DNA from: JACCYQ01 sp036675565
Lineage (GTDB): Bacteria > Bacteroidota > Bacteroidia > Chitinophagales > Chitinophagaceae
Reading direction: 5' to 3'
NCBI GenBank assembly: GCA_036675565.1
Contig: JAKFER010000314.1
Span: 1 to 64,000, forward strand
Length of the DNA stretch: 64,000 nt
In this document: piece by piece, positions 15,545 through 24,881 of the stretch
Position numbering within the stretch: the first letter of the stretch is position 1
How the letters are laid out: every line of letters starts with the position of its first letter
The notes under the pieces: generated by a model
What the model was told of the DNA's origin: nothing
The model's database searches: none
Seen by the model: only the letters and a program-made list of their open reading frames with translations
Program-made: the position numbers and the translations under genes

Positions 15545-18172
15545 CTACAATACAATCAATTTTGAATGGGTGATTATTCCATCATCGCTGATTATTCTTA
15601 AAATATATAAACCTTTACTGAGTGTTCCTGCTGGAATCGTATTGATAACATCATCCAGTCTTTTTTCAAAAACCAATACACCTGAACTATTAATGACCTG
15701 CATAAAAGCAATATCGGCCTGCCTGGAAATAATATTTATTGCCTGATATTGCCCTGCAGGATTTGGATAAACCCGGTACTTATTTTCATCAACATAATAA
15801 ATGGTGATTTGTTCACTGTAAATAACCTGGCCATTTTTAAAAGTGATTTTTACCCGGTATGTGTTTACTCCATTTATGGGTTTATTATCATTATAATTTA
15901 AGGTGGTTTGATTCAATTGCGGCTCCGTGTATAATTGTTCGAAACCATTTAAACTAAGCTTTTCCCAATCTATAGTTGAAATATTGTACAAGCTACCCAG
16001 GGTTAACAGCAAATGAATTTCATTATTGATAATACCACCTAAAAGACTTTTAAAGTAGCAATCAACACCTTGTGTTGTATAATTAATGGTAAAACTTTTT
16101 AGCAGGGGCTCAGATTCTATCACTGGTGCAACTGCAAAATGCAAAGAAGCATGATTTGTTTTGGACAAAACAATAAATGAATCGTTCGTCAATATGATGG
16201 GCTCTAAATAATTATTTTCCAAACTGTATACCTGGTATTCCCCTGCTTCATCTACATTTTCCCAGTATAATAAGATGGAATCCTGGCAATGGAAGCCTAC
16301 TGATAATTTAATTTCTTTTGAAATGCTAAATTGATCGGTTAAAAAAGTTTTACCATCAATCTCCATTTTAAAAGATGCTAAAGCGATCGTATCAGGAGCC
16401 TGCCACTCAAAAAACCCTTTTGAAAGATCAACATCATCACTGATTAAATGCCAGTCGGTTTTATTCAAGCTATATTCCAGTTTGCCATTGTTATTGGTAT
16501 AACCACTCTCCCATCGTATCAAGTTATTTTCCCCTGGAAGTAAATTTTGTTGGGCCACAGGGAAATGCCAGATAAAAAAATCTGTACTGTCAAACTGGTA
16601 AGCCAGGTAAAAAGATTGTGATGCACCCGTTAATTTATTTCCAGTAACGGCAACGGTGTATTCTCCGGGATTTGGAAACTGGATCGTGATTTGTTCAACA
16701 TTGTTTAAAGTGTCTTGTTTTCGTTCCGCTGGTAACATCAAAGAATCCTGATGCGGAAAATGATTCAATACCCATGGGTGCCAGCTTTCTGCGCCAGCAA
16801 TTAATTTCAGATCCAGGTCATTTATTAATGCTTTTGTTGCATTCGCATTTGCGGGCAAATCATTCCAAACCAAGGTAAGTTTTACCTGCCTGATATTTTG
16901 CGGTACCTGGATTGGAAATGTGATTTCTTCATTCTCCGCAACTGTACCTTGCATTAAATAATCATTATTGATTGTTTGTAAGGCTTTGTATGCATTTGCA
17001 TTTCCATACCCGGAAATAAAATCAGGATTTGGCGGACCAGTATCATCAGCACTATTAATTAAAATGGCTTTGATCAACGCAGATGAGGGAAGATTATTCT
17101 GGTGTAAACTTTTATAGGCTTGGTGAAGCATCAATGCAATTCCTGAAACAACTGCTGCAGACCCTGAACTTCCATCAATACCAAAAGCAACCAGTTCCGG
17201 TTTTATACGACCATCATATGCAGGCCCACGGGAACTTTGTAATGGAATTTGGATGAATGGATCAACGGCTCCGACTGTTAAAATATTTTTAGCCATTTTA
17301 AAACTCCCTGTAAGGTTGGCAAAACCATTTATTCCCTGGTAATGGCCGGTTTGTGATGAAGACGTACCTGCATTTCCCGCGCTGAATATATGTAGCAAAC
17401 CCGGATTGTTAATTGTACTGATATCATATGCCATGGCATCTGCCCCATAGTAATTCTCAACACCAGTGCCATAAGAATGATTTTGTACTGAAATGTTTTG
17501 TTGTTGATAATAAACATCCGGATCGGGTAATAAGGAACTAAAGTCTGAGGAAGTAATCTGTGCTTTCCAGGCTACTCCTTTGCTGTTGTAAAATGTATTT
17601 CCTGCCCCGGCTATCATGGTTGACATCAAAGTGGCATGTGTAGTCGTTGATGAAGATTGTAAAGGCGTGTTGATGTATCGACCTTTAAAATCAATATCAG
17701 CAGTATCGGGTTTATGTTCTTTCACTGAAACAATGAGGCCATCGCCGTTCCATGGTGGATATAAATGATGTACAATGGAAATTTTATTTGCACTTAAATC
17801 AAAACCTTTTACCTGCATTTCTTCAACCGGTTTTCTTTTCTGATCTATAAATATTACAGCGTCTGACTTTAAAAGATTGGTGTTTATTTCGGATAAGCTG
17901 AGATCAATAGCAGCAATATTTCCTGAACTGTAAAAATGAAGATTACGTTTAGGAATTTTATTTCTTTCCAATAATTGATGAAAAGAAACACTGTCTGTAA
18001 CGATTAAAATATATGGAGAAATAACAAATGGATCTTTTACAGATTCATTGATTTTGAATAAAGGCGACTTCTTTTCTGGATTTTCAATTTGGGAAAAAGC
18101 TGGTTGCGTTAAGTATAAAAAGATGAAAAAAAAGAATAGTGGCCTATGAGTGTAAGGATGGTATGGATTCAC
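15545..18172 (-). CDS. S8 family (subtilisin-like) peptidase with T9SS sorting domain
   Basis: An 875-residue secreted protease. The start is a GTG at 18172, the only start between the upstream stop and the signal peptide (FFFFIFLYLTQPAFSQ). The catalytic domain spans ~130-400: His179 (TTHATLMSTMIAG), oxyanion Asn267 (SAGNAGTS) and Ser336 in a GSSGSAAVVSG motif. Where the catalytic Asp is expected (GLIVSVKE) there is Glu152, with Asp156 and Asp159 close by. Beta-sandwich modules follow (~400-790), and a type A T9SS C-terminal signal (YPNPAGQYQAINI to SKLIVL) indicates export through the Por system. Substrate unknown. Confidence 0.87.
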   Translation of the reverse strand: MNPYHPYTHRPLFFFFIFLYLTQPAFSQIENPEKKSPLFKINESVKDPFVISPYILIVTDSVSFHQLLERNKIPKRNLHFYSSGNIAAIDLSLSEINTNLLKSDAVIFIDQKRKPVEEMQVKGFDLSANKISIVHHLYPPWNGDGLIVSVKEHKPDTADIDFKGRYINTPLQSSSTTTHATLMSTMIAGAGNTFYNSKGVAWKAQITSSDFSSLLPDPDVYYQQQNISVQNHSYGTGVENYYGADAMAYDISTINNPGLLHIFSAGNAGTSSSQTGHYQGINGFANLTGSFKMAKNILTVGAVDPFIQIPLQSSRGPAYDGRIKPELVAFGIDGSSGSAAVVSGIALMLHQAYKSLHQNNLPSSALIKAILINSADDTGPPNPDFISGYGNANAYKALQTINNDYLMQGTVAENEEITFPIQVPQNIRQVKLTLVWNDLPANANATKALINDLDLKLIAGAESWHPWVLNHFPHQDSLMLPAERKQDTLNNVEQITIQFPNPGEYTVAVTGNKLTGASQSFYLAYQFDSTDFFIWHFPVAQQNLLPGENNLIRWESGYTNNNGKLEYSLNKTDWHLISDDVDLSKGFFEWQAPDTIALASFKMEIDGKTFLTDQFSISKEIKLSVGFHCQDSILLYWENVDEAGEYQVYSLENNYLEPIILTNDSFIVLSKTNHASLHFAVAPVIESEPLLKSFTINYTTQGVDCYFKSLLGGIINNEIHLLLTLGSLYNISTIDWEKLSLNGFEQLYTEPQLNQTTLNYNDNKPINGVNTYRVKITFKNGQVIYSEQITIYYVDENKYRVYPNPAGQYQAINIISRQADIAFMQVINSSGVLVFEKRLDDVINTIPAGTLSKGLYILRIISDDGIITHSKLIVL

Positions 18173-18368
18173 TTGTCTGTTATAAGAGTTAAGCTAAAAT
18201 AGTAAATAAACGATCAGGATCAAGAGATAATTACGATATATATTAGAATTAATTGTAAAACCCAAAATATATCCGTTAAAAAAAAGTTAGAGTTTCAAAT
18301 TTTTCTGTATTTTTTCTGTGTAAAGATTTTTGATCTATCTGTATTACCTCACAAAAAACTATTAAAAC

Positions 18369-19175
18369 ATGCAACACATGAAGAAAATGCTGGCCTTTTG
18401 TGCCTTTTTAACCCTTACCATTGTGGGCTGTAAAAAAGAAGCTGCAATGGTGGAAGATGAAAGTATATCGCAGGATGTACTGGCTAAAGTTTACCAACAC
18501 GGATTCGGAACATCAGATGTTAAAAAAGTTGAAGACGGTTACCTTGTGGAAGGTGATATCGTTTTAACCAATGAATTTTTAGATTCTAAACCAGGTGGAA
18601 ACTTTTTACGCATTGCTAATGAAGAGCAATACCGTACTACTAACCTTGTAACCGGATTACCACGTACCATTACCATGAGTTTACATTCTAAATTATCTTC
18701 TCAAGCAGGTTATACGCAGGCTTTGCAGGAAGTTGCCAACAGGTATAATGCAGAAAATATTGGACTTACCTTTCAAGTAGTTTCTTCAGGTGGTACGATC
18801 CAATTTGTAAATGGAAACGGACCTTACCTTGCTTCAGCAGGTTTTCCAAGCGGTGGAAATCCATACAATAAAGTGACCGTGTATTCACGCAATATTGGTT
18901 CTGGTACTTCTTCAACTTTCATAAATTACCTGGCCACCATTTTAACACATGAAGTAGGTCATTGCATCGGCTTCCGTCATACCGACTATTTCAATAGAGC
19001 CTTGAGTTGTGGTGGTAGCGCAACCAATGAGGGAGCATCTACAGTTGGTGCCATACACATTCCTGGAACACCAACTGGTTTTGATGAAGGTTCTTTTATG
19101 CTTTCATGCATTGGACGTAATCAAAACAGGCCATTTAATAGCAATGATGTAACTGCATTGGAATATTTGTATTAA
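18369..19175 (+). CDS. M57-type metallopeptidase lipoprotein (HEIGH family)
   Basis: A 268-residue lipoprotein whose signal ends at a lipobox (TIVGC, Cys21). The start may be the ATG at 18369 or the one at 18378. The zinc site HEVGHCIGFRH (194-204) fits the HExxHxxGxxH metzincin pattern and the family's HEIGH name. Upstream, LPRTITMSLHSKLSS and the sequence around residues 100-190 match M57 members of Bacteroidota. It probably acts as a surface or periplasmic protease; natural substrates are not known. It has its own terminator and diverges from the subtilase gene. Confidence 0.85.
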   Translation: MQHMKKMLAFCAFLTLTIVGCKKEAAMVEDESISQDVLAKVYQHGFGTSDVKKVEDGYLVEGDIVLTNEFLDSKPGGNFLRIANEEQYRTTNLVTGLPRTITMSLHSKLSSQAGYTQALQEVANRYNAENIGLTFQVVSSGGTIQFVNGNGPYLASAGFPSGGNPYNKVTVYSRNIGSGTSSTFINYLATILTHEVGHCIGFRHTDYFNRALSCGGSATNEGASTVGAIHIPGTPTGFDEGSFMLSCIGRNQNRPFNSNDVTALEYLY

Positions 19176-19197
19176 TTCTCTTTAATATTATAATTTA

Positions 19198-19236
19198 AAA
19201 AAACCGTCAATAATAGTTGGCGGTTTTTATTTTTTA
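19198..19236 (+). terminator. Terminator of the M57 peptidase gene
   Basis: AAACCGTCAA pairs with TTGGCGGTTT (one G-T pair) around a 6-base loop and is followed by a T-rich run. Confidence 0.85.
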
Positions 19237-19380
19237 ATCATCCGAGCTTTATCAAAACATAACGTTAAAAAACACCTGTTTTAACAGCAAAGCAGAAAAC
19301 TTTCATGCAATCATACCGTCTTTTGCATCGTTAATCACATGTGTGTAAAACAATCGTTTTCACCCGTAATCAACAATCAA

Positions 19381-19388
19381 TAGATTTG
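19381..19388 (+). promoter_or_regulatory. -7 promoter element before the TonB-like gene
   Basis: TAGATTTG is an exact TAnnTTTG match. It ends one base before an in-frame ATG at 19390, so that ATG would fall at or before the transcription start. The next ATG, at 19408, is therefore the likelier start. Confidence 0.5.
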
Positions 19389-19407
19389 TATGACTAATAC
19401 CATTTAC

Positions 19408-20250
19408 ATGCAAGAAGGTTTGGAGAAACAAAAGAATGTAAAAGCTTCGGCAGTTACATTGGCAACAGCAGGTTTATTACTATTGATCATGATATTGATT
19501 AAATGGCCTGTTCCTGTCATTGAAGCTGCTCCTGAAATGGAATATCTTGAAGTTAACCTGGGTAGTGGAGATTTGGGTTCGGGGGATGATCAGCCTCTGT
19601 TACCCGGCGAGCCTGCACCTTCTCAACAAGTGGCGTATAACCCGCCGGTTCCTGTTCGCTCTGTAGCAGATAATGCTAAACAAATTGAAACGGATGATCG
19701 CAATACAGATGCACCCGCCATCAGGCAACCGGCAACAAACAGTACAACCGCAACCAAAATTGATAACGAAAACAGAACAGTTAAAACGAAAACAACCACT
19801 TCACCGGTAGTTTCTCCAGCACCACCCAAACCTAGAGCCGTGTTAGGCCGTACAACGGGTGGCAGTGGCAATGGTGGAAATGGTGCGGATACATATAAAC
19901 CCGGCTCAGGTGAAGGTATTGCTGGTGGAGAAGGTGATCAGGGTCGTGTTGGAGGTGTACCGGGAGGAAAGGATTATACCGGGACGCCTAAAAATTTTGG
20001 AGTCCGGGTTTTGCAGATCAGCGATCAATCATTTGAAGATGATTTTAATGAAAATGCAAAAGTAGCCATGGAAGTAACCGCAGATGCCAATGGAAAAGTT
20101 ACATCAGCAGTATTTAATTTAAAAAACAGTACAACCAATAATCGTTCAATGATTGATATTGCCCAACGCAAAGCATTCCAGTTAAAATTGGGTTCATCTG
20201 ATGGTGGACAAAAAGGAATTGTTGTCTTTAATTTTAAAGTGAAAGGCTAA
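19408..20250 (+). CDS. TonB-like energy transducer
   Basis: A 280-residue membrane-anchored protein. One transmembrane segment (VTLATAGLLLLIMILI) lies near the N-terminus, followed by a long Pro/Thr/Gly-rich periplasmic stretch with repeated Gly (GSGNGGNGADTYKPGSGEG). The C-terminal ~85 residues (VRVLQISDQSFEDDFNENAKVA through VVFNFKVKG) have the TonB C-terminal pattern. It could pass proton-motive force to outer-membrane receptors if ExbB/ExbD partners exist elsewhere; none are in the window. I chose the second ATG because a promoter element abuts the first. It ends with its own terminator before folC. Confidence 0.65.
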   Translation: MQEGLEKQKNVKASAVTLATAGLLLLIMILIKWPVPVIEAAPEMEYLEVNLGSGDLGSGDDQPLLPGEPAPSQQVAYNPPVPVRSVADNAKQIETDDRNTDAPAIRQPATNSTTATKIDNENRTVKTKTTTSPVVSPAPPKPRAVLGRTTGGSGNGGNGADTYKPGSGEGIAGGEGDQGRVGGVPGGKDYTGTPKNFGVRVLQISDQSFEDDFNENAKVAMEVTADANGKVTSAVFNLKNSTTNNRSMIDIAQRKAFQLKLGSSDGGQKGIVVFNFKVKG

Positions 20251-20271
20251 GTTTTACATATAACAGATTAT

Positions 20272-20305
20272 AAAGTCCTGGTAGCAATAACCGGGACTTT
20301 TTATT
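20272..20305 (+). terminator. Terminator of the TonB-like gene
   Basis: AAAGTCCTGG pairs with CCGGGACTTT (one G-T pair) around a 9-base loop and is followed by TTTATTTT. It separates the TonB-like gene from folC. Confidence 0.85.
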
Positions 20306-20349
20306 TTGCGTTCAATTTCAAATTCTCTAATTCTCCAATTGTTTCCTTT

Positions 20350-20357
20350 TATTTTTG
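20350..20357 (+). promoter_or_regulatory. -7 promoter element of folC
   Basis: TATTTTTG matches TAnnTTTG and ends 4 bases before the folC ATG, which predicts a leaderless or nearly leaderless transcript. The upstream terminator makes an own promoter necessary. Confidence 0.5.
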
Positions 20358-20361
20358 CGCC

Positions 20362-21654
20362 ATGAATTATGCGCAAACTATTGAATATTTATATACCAGG
20401 CTGCCCATGTTTTCCAGGATTGGGCCACCTGCATTAAAACCGGGACTGGATAATATTACCCGTCTTTGTCATAGCCTGGGTGATCCGCATAAAAAATTTA
20501 AAAGCATTCACATTGCAGGCACCAATGGTAAAGGTTCGGTGAGTCATATGCTGGCTGCCGTTTTTCAAACGGCTGGTTATAAAACAGGATTGCATACTTC
20601 ACCACATTTATATGATTTCAGGGAAAGGTTAAAAGTGAATGGAGAACCAGCACCTGAAGAATTTGTAACCAGTTTTGTTGAAAACATAAAACCTTTGATA
20701 GAAGAAATAGTCCCCAGTTTTTTCGAGATTTCTATTGCTATGACCTTTGCATATTTTGCTGAACAAAAAGTTGACATCGCAATTGTGGAAACCGGGCTTG
20801 GAGGCAGGCTGGATAGTACAAACATTCTGCAACCAGAGTTGAGCATCATTACCAATATTGGTTATGACCATATGCCATTGCTGGGAAATACACTGGAAGA
20901 AATTGCGGCTGAAAAAGCAGGTATCATTAAAAAAAATACACCAGTTGTTGTTGGCGAAGCAACACAAGGTATTGATGTTGTTTTTGAAAAGGTTGCCAAA
21001 GAAATGGATGCGCCACTCTCCTACGCCCAGGATCAATTCAGCATCGTTGATTATCATAACAGGGTCCATTCATTGGAAGTGGAGGTGGCTAAAAAGAATT
21101 ACTTGGATCATTTTAAGTATGAAATTGATCTTCCTGGCATTTATCAGTTAAAAAATTTATTGACGGTTCTGCAGGCAATATCTGTTCTGAATCAATTGGA
21201 ATGGAAATTAGACAATGAATATGTACGGAAAGGATTAGCAAATGTTCGGAAACTGACTGGCTTACATGGACGCTGGGAGGTGATTCATGAAAAGCCACTG
21301 GTGATTCTGGATGTTGCCCATAACGAAGGAGGAATCCAGATGATTCTTCAACAATTGGAACTCTTAGCACCTACTCATGTGCATATAATCTTAGGAATGG
21401 TAAAAGACAAAGCGATCAGAAGTATCCTGGCTTTATTACCTGCCAGCGCAAAATATTATTTTACCCAGGCACATGTACCAAGAGCTTTGGCTGCGGAGAA
21501 ATTACAAACGCAGGCTGCAACATACCAATTAATGGGTGATTATTATGAAAACGTGAATGATGCATTGAAAACAGCACTTAACCATGCAGGTGAGTCAGAC
21601 CTGATATTGATTTGTGGCAGTATATTTTTGGTTGCCGAAGTCAGGCGTTTTTAA
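20362..21654 (+). CDS. folC: Bifunctional folylpolyglutamate synthase/dihydrofolate synthase
   Basis: A 430-residue Mur-ligase-family enzyme that adds L-glutamate to dihydropteroate and to folates. It shows the P-loop HIAGTNGKGSVSHML near residue 52, the folate-loop region TSPHLYDFRERLKVNG, ETGLGGRLDSTN, a GYDHMPLLGNTLEEIAAEKAGI block and the C-domain VILDVAHNEGG. Length is standard. Its 3' end overlaps the convergent NUDIX gene by 4 bp. Confidence 0.95.
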   Translation: MNYAQTIEYLYTRLPMFSRIGPPALKPGLDNITRLCHSLGDPHKKFKSIHIAGTNGKGSVSHMLAAVFQTAGYKTGLHTSPHLYDFRERLKVNGEPAPEEFVTSFVENIKPLIEEIVPSFFEISIAMTFAYFAEQKVDIAIVETGLGGRLDSTNILQPELSIITNIGYDHMPLLGNTLEEIAAEKAGIIKKNTPVVVGEATQGIDVVFEKVAKEMDAPLSYAQDQFSIVDYHNRVHSLEVEVAKKNYLDHFKYEIDLPGIYQLKNLLTVLQAISVLNQLEWKLDNEYVRKGLANVRKLTGLHGRWEVIHEKPLVILDVAHNEGGIQMILQQLELLAPTHVHIILGMVKDKAIRSILALLPASAKYYFTQAHVPRALAAEKLQTQAATYQLMGDYYENVNDALKTALNHAGESDLILICGSIFLVAEVRRF

Positions 21655-22208
21655 ATCGATAATTCTTCCAGCTTTTCCAACGCATAATGTATGCAGGTTA
21701 CATGCATAGCCTGGATGATCTTTTGTTCCCTGATCATTAGTTTTAATTCTTCCAAACTGAATAACATGACCTCTATTTCTTCATGTTCATCCAGTTGCTG
21801 CTCACTAACTTTTTCTCCACCCGTAGCCAGGAACATATGCATCCAGTTGCTATTGGTTGATGGATTAGGTGAAGTCTTACCCAGGTAATAATATTTTTCA
21901 AAAGAATACCCCGTTTCTTCCATCAATTCCCTGCTTATGGCCTGTTCAAGATTTTTATCAGTATCATCAACACATCCACCAGGAATTTCAATGCTTACTT
22001 CTCCGATTGCATGACGATATTGTTTTACCATCACCACCTGTTGATCCCGGGTTAAAGCCAACACTGTAACCCATGTTGGAAATTCATAGACATAATAAGG
22101 CGAAACAATGGTGCCATCTGGTTTTCTGCAAGTGTCTTTTCTTACTTTAAACCAGGTTTCTTTGAATAAATACGTTGAATCTAATATGGTCCATTGCAAA
22201 TCTTTCAT
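21651..22208 (-). CDS. NUDIX hydrolase (ADP-ribose pyrophosphatase-like)
   Basis: A 185-residue NUDIX enzyme. The Nudix box spans ~77-101 (GGCVDDTDKNLEQAISREL then MEETGY), with the catalytic REL..EE core present and one extra residue before it compared with the consensus. The N-terminal strand VYEFPTWVTVLALTRDQQVVMVKQYRHAIGE and the overall length resemble ADP-ribose/sugar-nucleotide pyrophosphatases (NudF-like), but substrate cannot be fixed. It lies 9 bp downstream of the YfiT-like gene on the same strand, so the two may be cotranscribed. Confidence 0.85.
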   Translation of the reverse strand: MKDLQWTILDSTYLFKETWFKVRKDTCRKPDGTIVSPYYVYEFPTWVTVLALTRDQQVVMVKQYRHAIGEVSIEIPGGCVDDTDKNLEQAISRELMEETGYSFEKYYYLGKTSPNPSTNSNWMHMFLATGGEKVSEQQLDEHEEIEVMLFSLEELKLMIREQKIIQAMHVTCIHYALEKLEELSI

Positions 22209-22217
22209 ACTGCATAT

Positions 22218-22742
22218 TTATTTCCACTTCATTCTTTCCCGTAAAGAAACAATCTGAGCTACATGATGGCGACTATGCCATGCATAGCTTCCTAATAATT
22301 CCCAAAGTGTAATTGTCTTTTTATGTTCCGGATGAAAAACAGTTTTATCCCAATCGGACTGTTCAAAGTGGTTTAATAATTCAACCCAACGTTCATGCAA
22401 CGAAAAAAGTAATGTTACAGAAATATTCACAGGAACATTTTTAACATCAGGCAGTTCGGCCCATTTATCCTGGTCGTAGGGTTTTATGGTTGGATTATCT
22501 TCCGTTAAAGCAAGCTTGAAACGACAATAAGCATTTATATGGCTGTCAGCCACATGATGAACAACTTGCAAAACAGTCCATCCATTTTCACGATAAGGTG
22601 TTTCTAATTGATTTACATCCAGGTTTAAAACCGCGTTTTCTATATTATTGGGTAGAAATCGAATATCGGCTATCCATTCCTGTTTTAACGTTTCGGAAAA
22701 TGGCTGTGGCTCATATTGTCCAATTGGATATCGCAAATCCAT
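22218..22742 (-). CDS. YfiT/DinB-family putative bacillithiol transferase
   Basis: A 174-residue four-helix protein of the DinB superfamily. The opening DLRYPIGQYEPQP and the metal-binding histidines (HHVADSH and WHSRHHVAQI) match the YfiT group, annotated as metal-dependent hydrolases or bacillithiol S-transferases. The presence of bshC in this window supports the bacillithiol link. It probably conjugates or detoxifies electrophiles; substrate unknown. It precedes the NUDIX gene by 9 bp. Confidence 0.8.
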   Translation of the reverse strand: MDLRYPIGQYEPQPFSETLKQEWIADIRFLPNNIENAVLNLDVNQLETPYRENGWTVLQVVHHVADSHINAYCRFKLALTEDNPTIKPYDQDKWAELPDVKNVPVNISVTLLFSLHERWVELLNHFEQSDWDKTVFHPEHKKTITLWELLGSYAWHSRHHVAQIVSLRERMKWK

Positions 22743-22844
22743 TATATTAATTTAAAATGAAAAAATTAAAATGCAAAAAATGAGATTATTTTCATTCGGA
22801 TAAATTGCTGTAATGGATTGTAAAAACAACTTAAATCTATTTTC

Positions 22845-22918
22845 GAATTGGATAATTGTCGAATTGTCAAATTATATTTCATTTTCAAATTTTCAAATTA
22901 CCTAATTTTCAAATTAAA
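22845..22918. repeat. Degenerate TCAAATT repeat tract
   Basis: Irregular repeats of AATTGTCAAATT, TTTTCAAATT and CCTAATTTTCAAATT between the ABC ATPase stop and the YfiT-like start. The same words recur at 49920-49976 and 20320-20341. No gene or hairpin seen. Confidence 0.6.
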
Positions 22919-22919
22919 A

Positions 22920-23681
22920 TCATCCTTCCCTTAACGAGTGCCCTGTTAATTGGATAAATACGTCTTCCAGGTTGGCTTTTTTCATTTCTTTTGGTCTTTC
23001 AAATCCGGAACTTATCAATTCATCAATTAATGTATCAGGTGTTGAAAGAGCTACGATTTCTCCTGAATCAATGATCGCTACTCGGTCACATAGTTTTTCC
23101 GCTTCATCCATATAATGCGTTGTCAGGATAACCGTAGTTCCTTTATCTCTTATTTTTTTTATGAGTTCCCAAAGATTTCGCCTTGCCTGCGGATCAAGTC
23201 CTGTCGTTGGTTCATCCAGGAACACAATTTTGGGATCGTTGATCAAAGTGGTGGCAACTGAAAATCTTTGTTTTTGTCCGCCGCTTAATTCTTTGAATTT
23301 TGCCTTTGCTTTATCCTTCAGGTTTACCAGTTCCAACAGGTCTATTGGAGGCATATTTTTATTATACAAGCCATTGAACAATTCAATTAATTCCGTGAGA
23401 TTCAGATTTGGATAATAACCGCTGGATTGTAGCTGCACACCAATGATCTTTTTAATTTCGTCTGGTTGCTTATCCAGGTCAATCCCATAAACGATTACTT
23501 TTCCACTTGTTTTTTCTCTCAGGGTTTCAATGATCTCTAATGTGGTAGATTTTCCTGCACCATTGGGACCCAACAACCCAAAAATCTCTCCTTCATATAC
23601 ATCGAAACTGATACCTTTTACTGCTTTAAAACTGCCGTAATTTTTAACCAGGTCTTTTATGGAAATGATCACAGGTGCCAT
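22920..23681 (-). CDS. ABC transporter ATP-binding protein without permease
   Basis: A 253-residue ATPase subunit of an ABC exporter (CcmA/drug-type group). It has Walker A (GPNGAGKS), the Q-loop region, signature LSGGQKQR, Walker B (IVFLDEPTTGLD) and the switch His in ILTTHYMDEAE. The C-terminal extension is short. No permease gene is near on either side, although this type normally pairs with an ABC-2 permease. The fbp stop is 9 bp upstream on the same strand, so it is probably cotranscribed with fbp. Cargo unknown. Confidence 0.88.
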   Translation of the reverse strand: MAPVIISIKDLVKNYGSFKAVKGISFDVYEGEIFGLLGPNGAGKSTTLEIIETLREKTSGKVIVYGIDLDKQPDEIKKIIGVQLQSSGYYPNLNLTELIELFNGLYNKNMPPIDLLELVNLKDKAKAKFKELSGGQKQRFSVATTLINDPKIVFLDEPTTGLDPQARRNLWELIKKIRDKGTTVILTTHYMDEAEKLCDRVAIIDSGEIVALSTPDTLIDELISSGFERPKEMKKANLEDVFIQLTGHSLREG

Positions 23682-23690
23682 GTAAATAAT

Positions 23691-24710
23691 TTATTTAGTA
23701 CTGCCAATGATACTTTCTAATTCATCCATCATTTTCCTGCTGCCGATAAACATGGGTGTGCGTTGATGAAGCTCTGTAGGCTGCACATCCAAAATAGCCT
23801 GGACACCATCGGTGGCAATTCCCCCTGCCACTTCAACAATAAAAGCAAAAGGATTGCATTCGTACATTAACCGCAGTTTACCGCCGGGTTTATCGGTTGT
23901 TGCGGGATACATGAAAATGCCACCTTTAATCAGGTTGCGGTGAACATCCGAAACCATACTGCCAATATATCTTTGCGTATAAGGACCACCGTTAGTTTTG
24001 TTCTTGTACTGGCATTTTGTAATATACTCCCTGACGCCCTCGCTGTACTGGAAAAAATTACCATGGTTTACTGAATAAATCTTTCCATCATCAGGACAGC
24101 GAAGATTGGGATGACTTAAACAAAATTCGCCGATTGAAGGGTCAAGCGTAAATCCATTTACACCGCGCCGGGTGGCATATACCAGCATGGTCGATGATCC
24201 ATAAACGATATAGCCCGCAGCTACCTGTTTGCGTCCTTTTTGTAAAAAATCTTCTTTTGTAACAAGCGTTCCTTTGGGACTAACCCTGCGGAACACACTA
24301 AAAATGGTACCGATTGAAACATTCACATCAATATTTCCGCTGCCATCCAAAGGGTCAAACAGGCAGACATATTTTGAATTCTTACTAATTTCATCATCAA
24401 AAGCAACAAAATCATCCATTTCTTCACTGCCAATACCTGCACAACTGATTCCATGTTGCAGCGCTCCCATAAATTGATTATTGGCAAATTCATCCAGTTT
24501 CATCACATCTTCTCCCTGCACATTCGTTTTGCCTGCGTTACCTAAAATATCCACCAGGCCAGCTTTATTCACTTCAACATTGACTCTTTTTGCAGCCAAG
24601 CCCATATCTCTTAGGAGGCTACTGAGTTCACCGGTGGCTTTTGGGAAATCACGGAGACCCTGTATCGTAAATTCATCTAAGGTTAATACTTTCCTGTTAA
24701 AACCATCCAT
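23691..24710 (-). CDS. fbp: Fructose-1,6-bisphosphatase class I
   Basis: A 339-residue enzyme hydrolysing fructose-1,6-bisphosphate in gluconeogenesis. The metal/active-site sequences CLFDPLDGSGNIDVNVSIG and GGIFMYPATTDKPGGKLRLMYECNP are intact, as is SVNHGNFFQYSEGV. Length is standard. An exact -7 element (TACATTTG on its strand) lies about 35 bases upstream, divergent from the aspartate kinase promoter. Confidence 0.95.
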   Translation of the reverse strand: MDGFNRKVLTLDEFTIQGLRDFPKATGELSSLLRDMGLAAKRVNVEVNKAGLVDILGNAGKTNVQGEDVMKLDEFANNQFMGALQHGISCAGIGSEEMDDFVAFDDEISKNSKYVCLFDPLDGSGNIDVNVSIGTIFSVFRRVSPKGTLVTKEDFLQKGRKQVAAGYIVYGSSTMLVYATRRGVNGFTLDPSIGEFCLSHPNLRCPDDGKIYSVNHGNFFQYSEGVREYITKCQYKNKTNGGPYTQRYIGSMVSDVHRNLIKGGIFMYPATTDKPGGKLRLMYECNPFAFIVEVAGGIATDGVQAILDVQPTELHQRTPMFIGSRKMMDELESIIGSTK

Positions 24711-24744
24711 ACTTCAGCAATTTTTGATAAGTAATTTTTGCTGA

Positions 24745-24752
24745 CAAATGTA
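24745..24752 (-). promoter_or_regulatory. -7 promoter element of fbp
   Basis: The minus strand reads TACATTTG, an exact TAnnTTTG match 35 bases from the fbp ATG. A leader of about 25-30 bases is expected. Confidence 0.45.
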
Positions 24753-24860
24753 AGTGATTAATATGGGGAGATAAAGTACGTATTGAAACCTGCATACATG
24801 GATTGATATATTTAGTAAAGGATTTCAAACGCTTAAGTCCTTTCGTTAAAGCCAGCCTCC

Positions 24861-24868
24861 TATCTTTG
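24861..24868 (+). promoter_or_regulatory. -7 promoter element of the aspartate kinase gene
   Basis: TATCTTTG, an exact TAnnTTTG match, 13 bases before the first ATG (24882) and 19 before the second (24888). Confidence 0.5.
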
Positions 24869-24881
24869 CCATCTTAAAAAA

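Noticed and set aside
19390..19407. ATG at 19390 as start of the TonB-like gene
   Set aside because: It abuts the promoter -7 element and would not be within the transcript; the ATG at 19408 leaves the transmembrane anchor intact.
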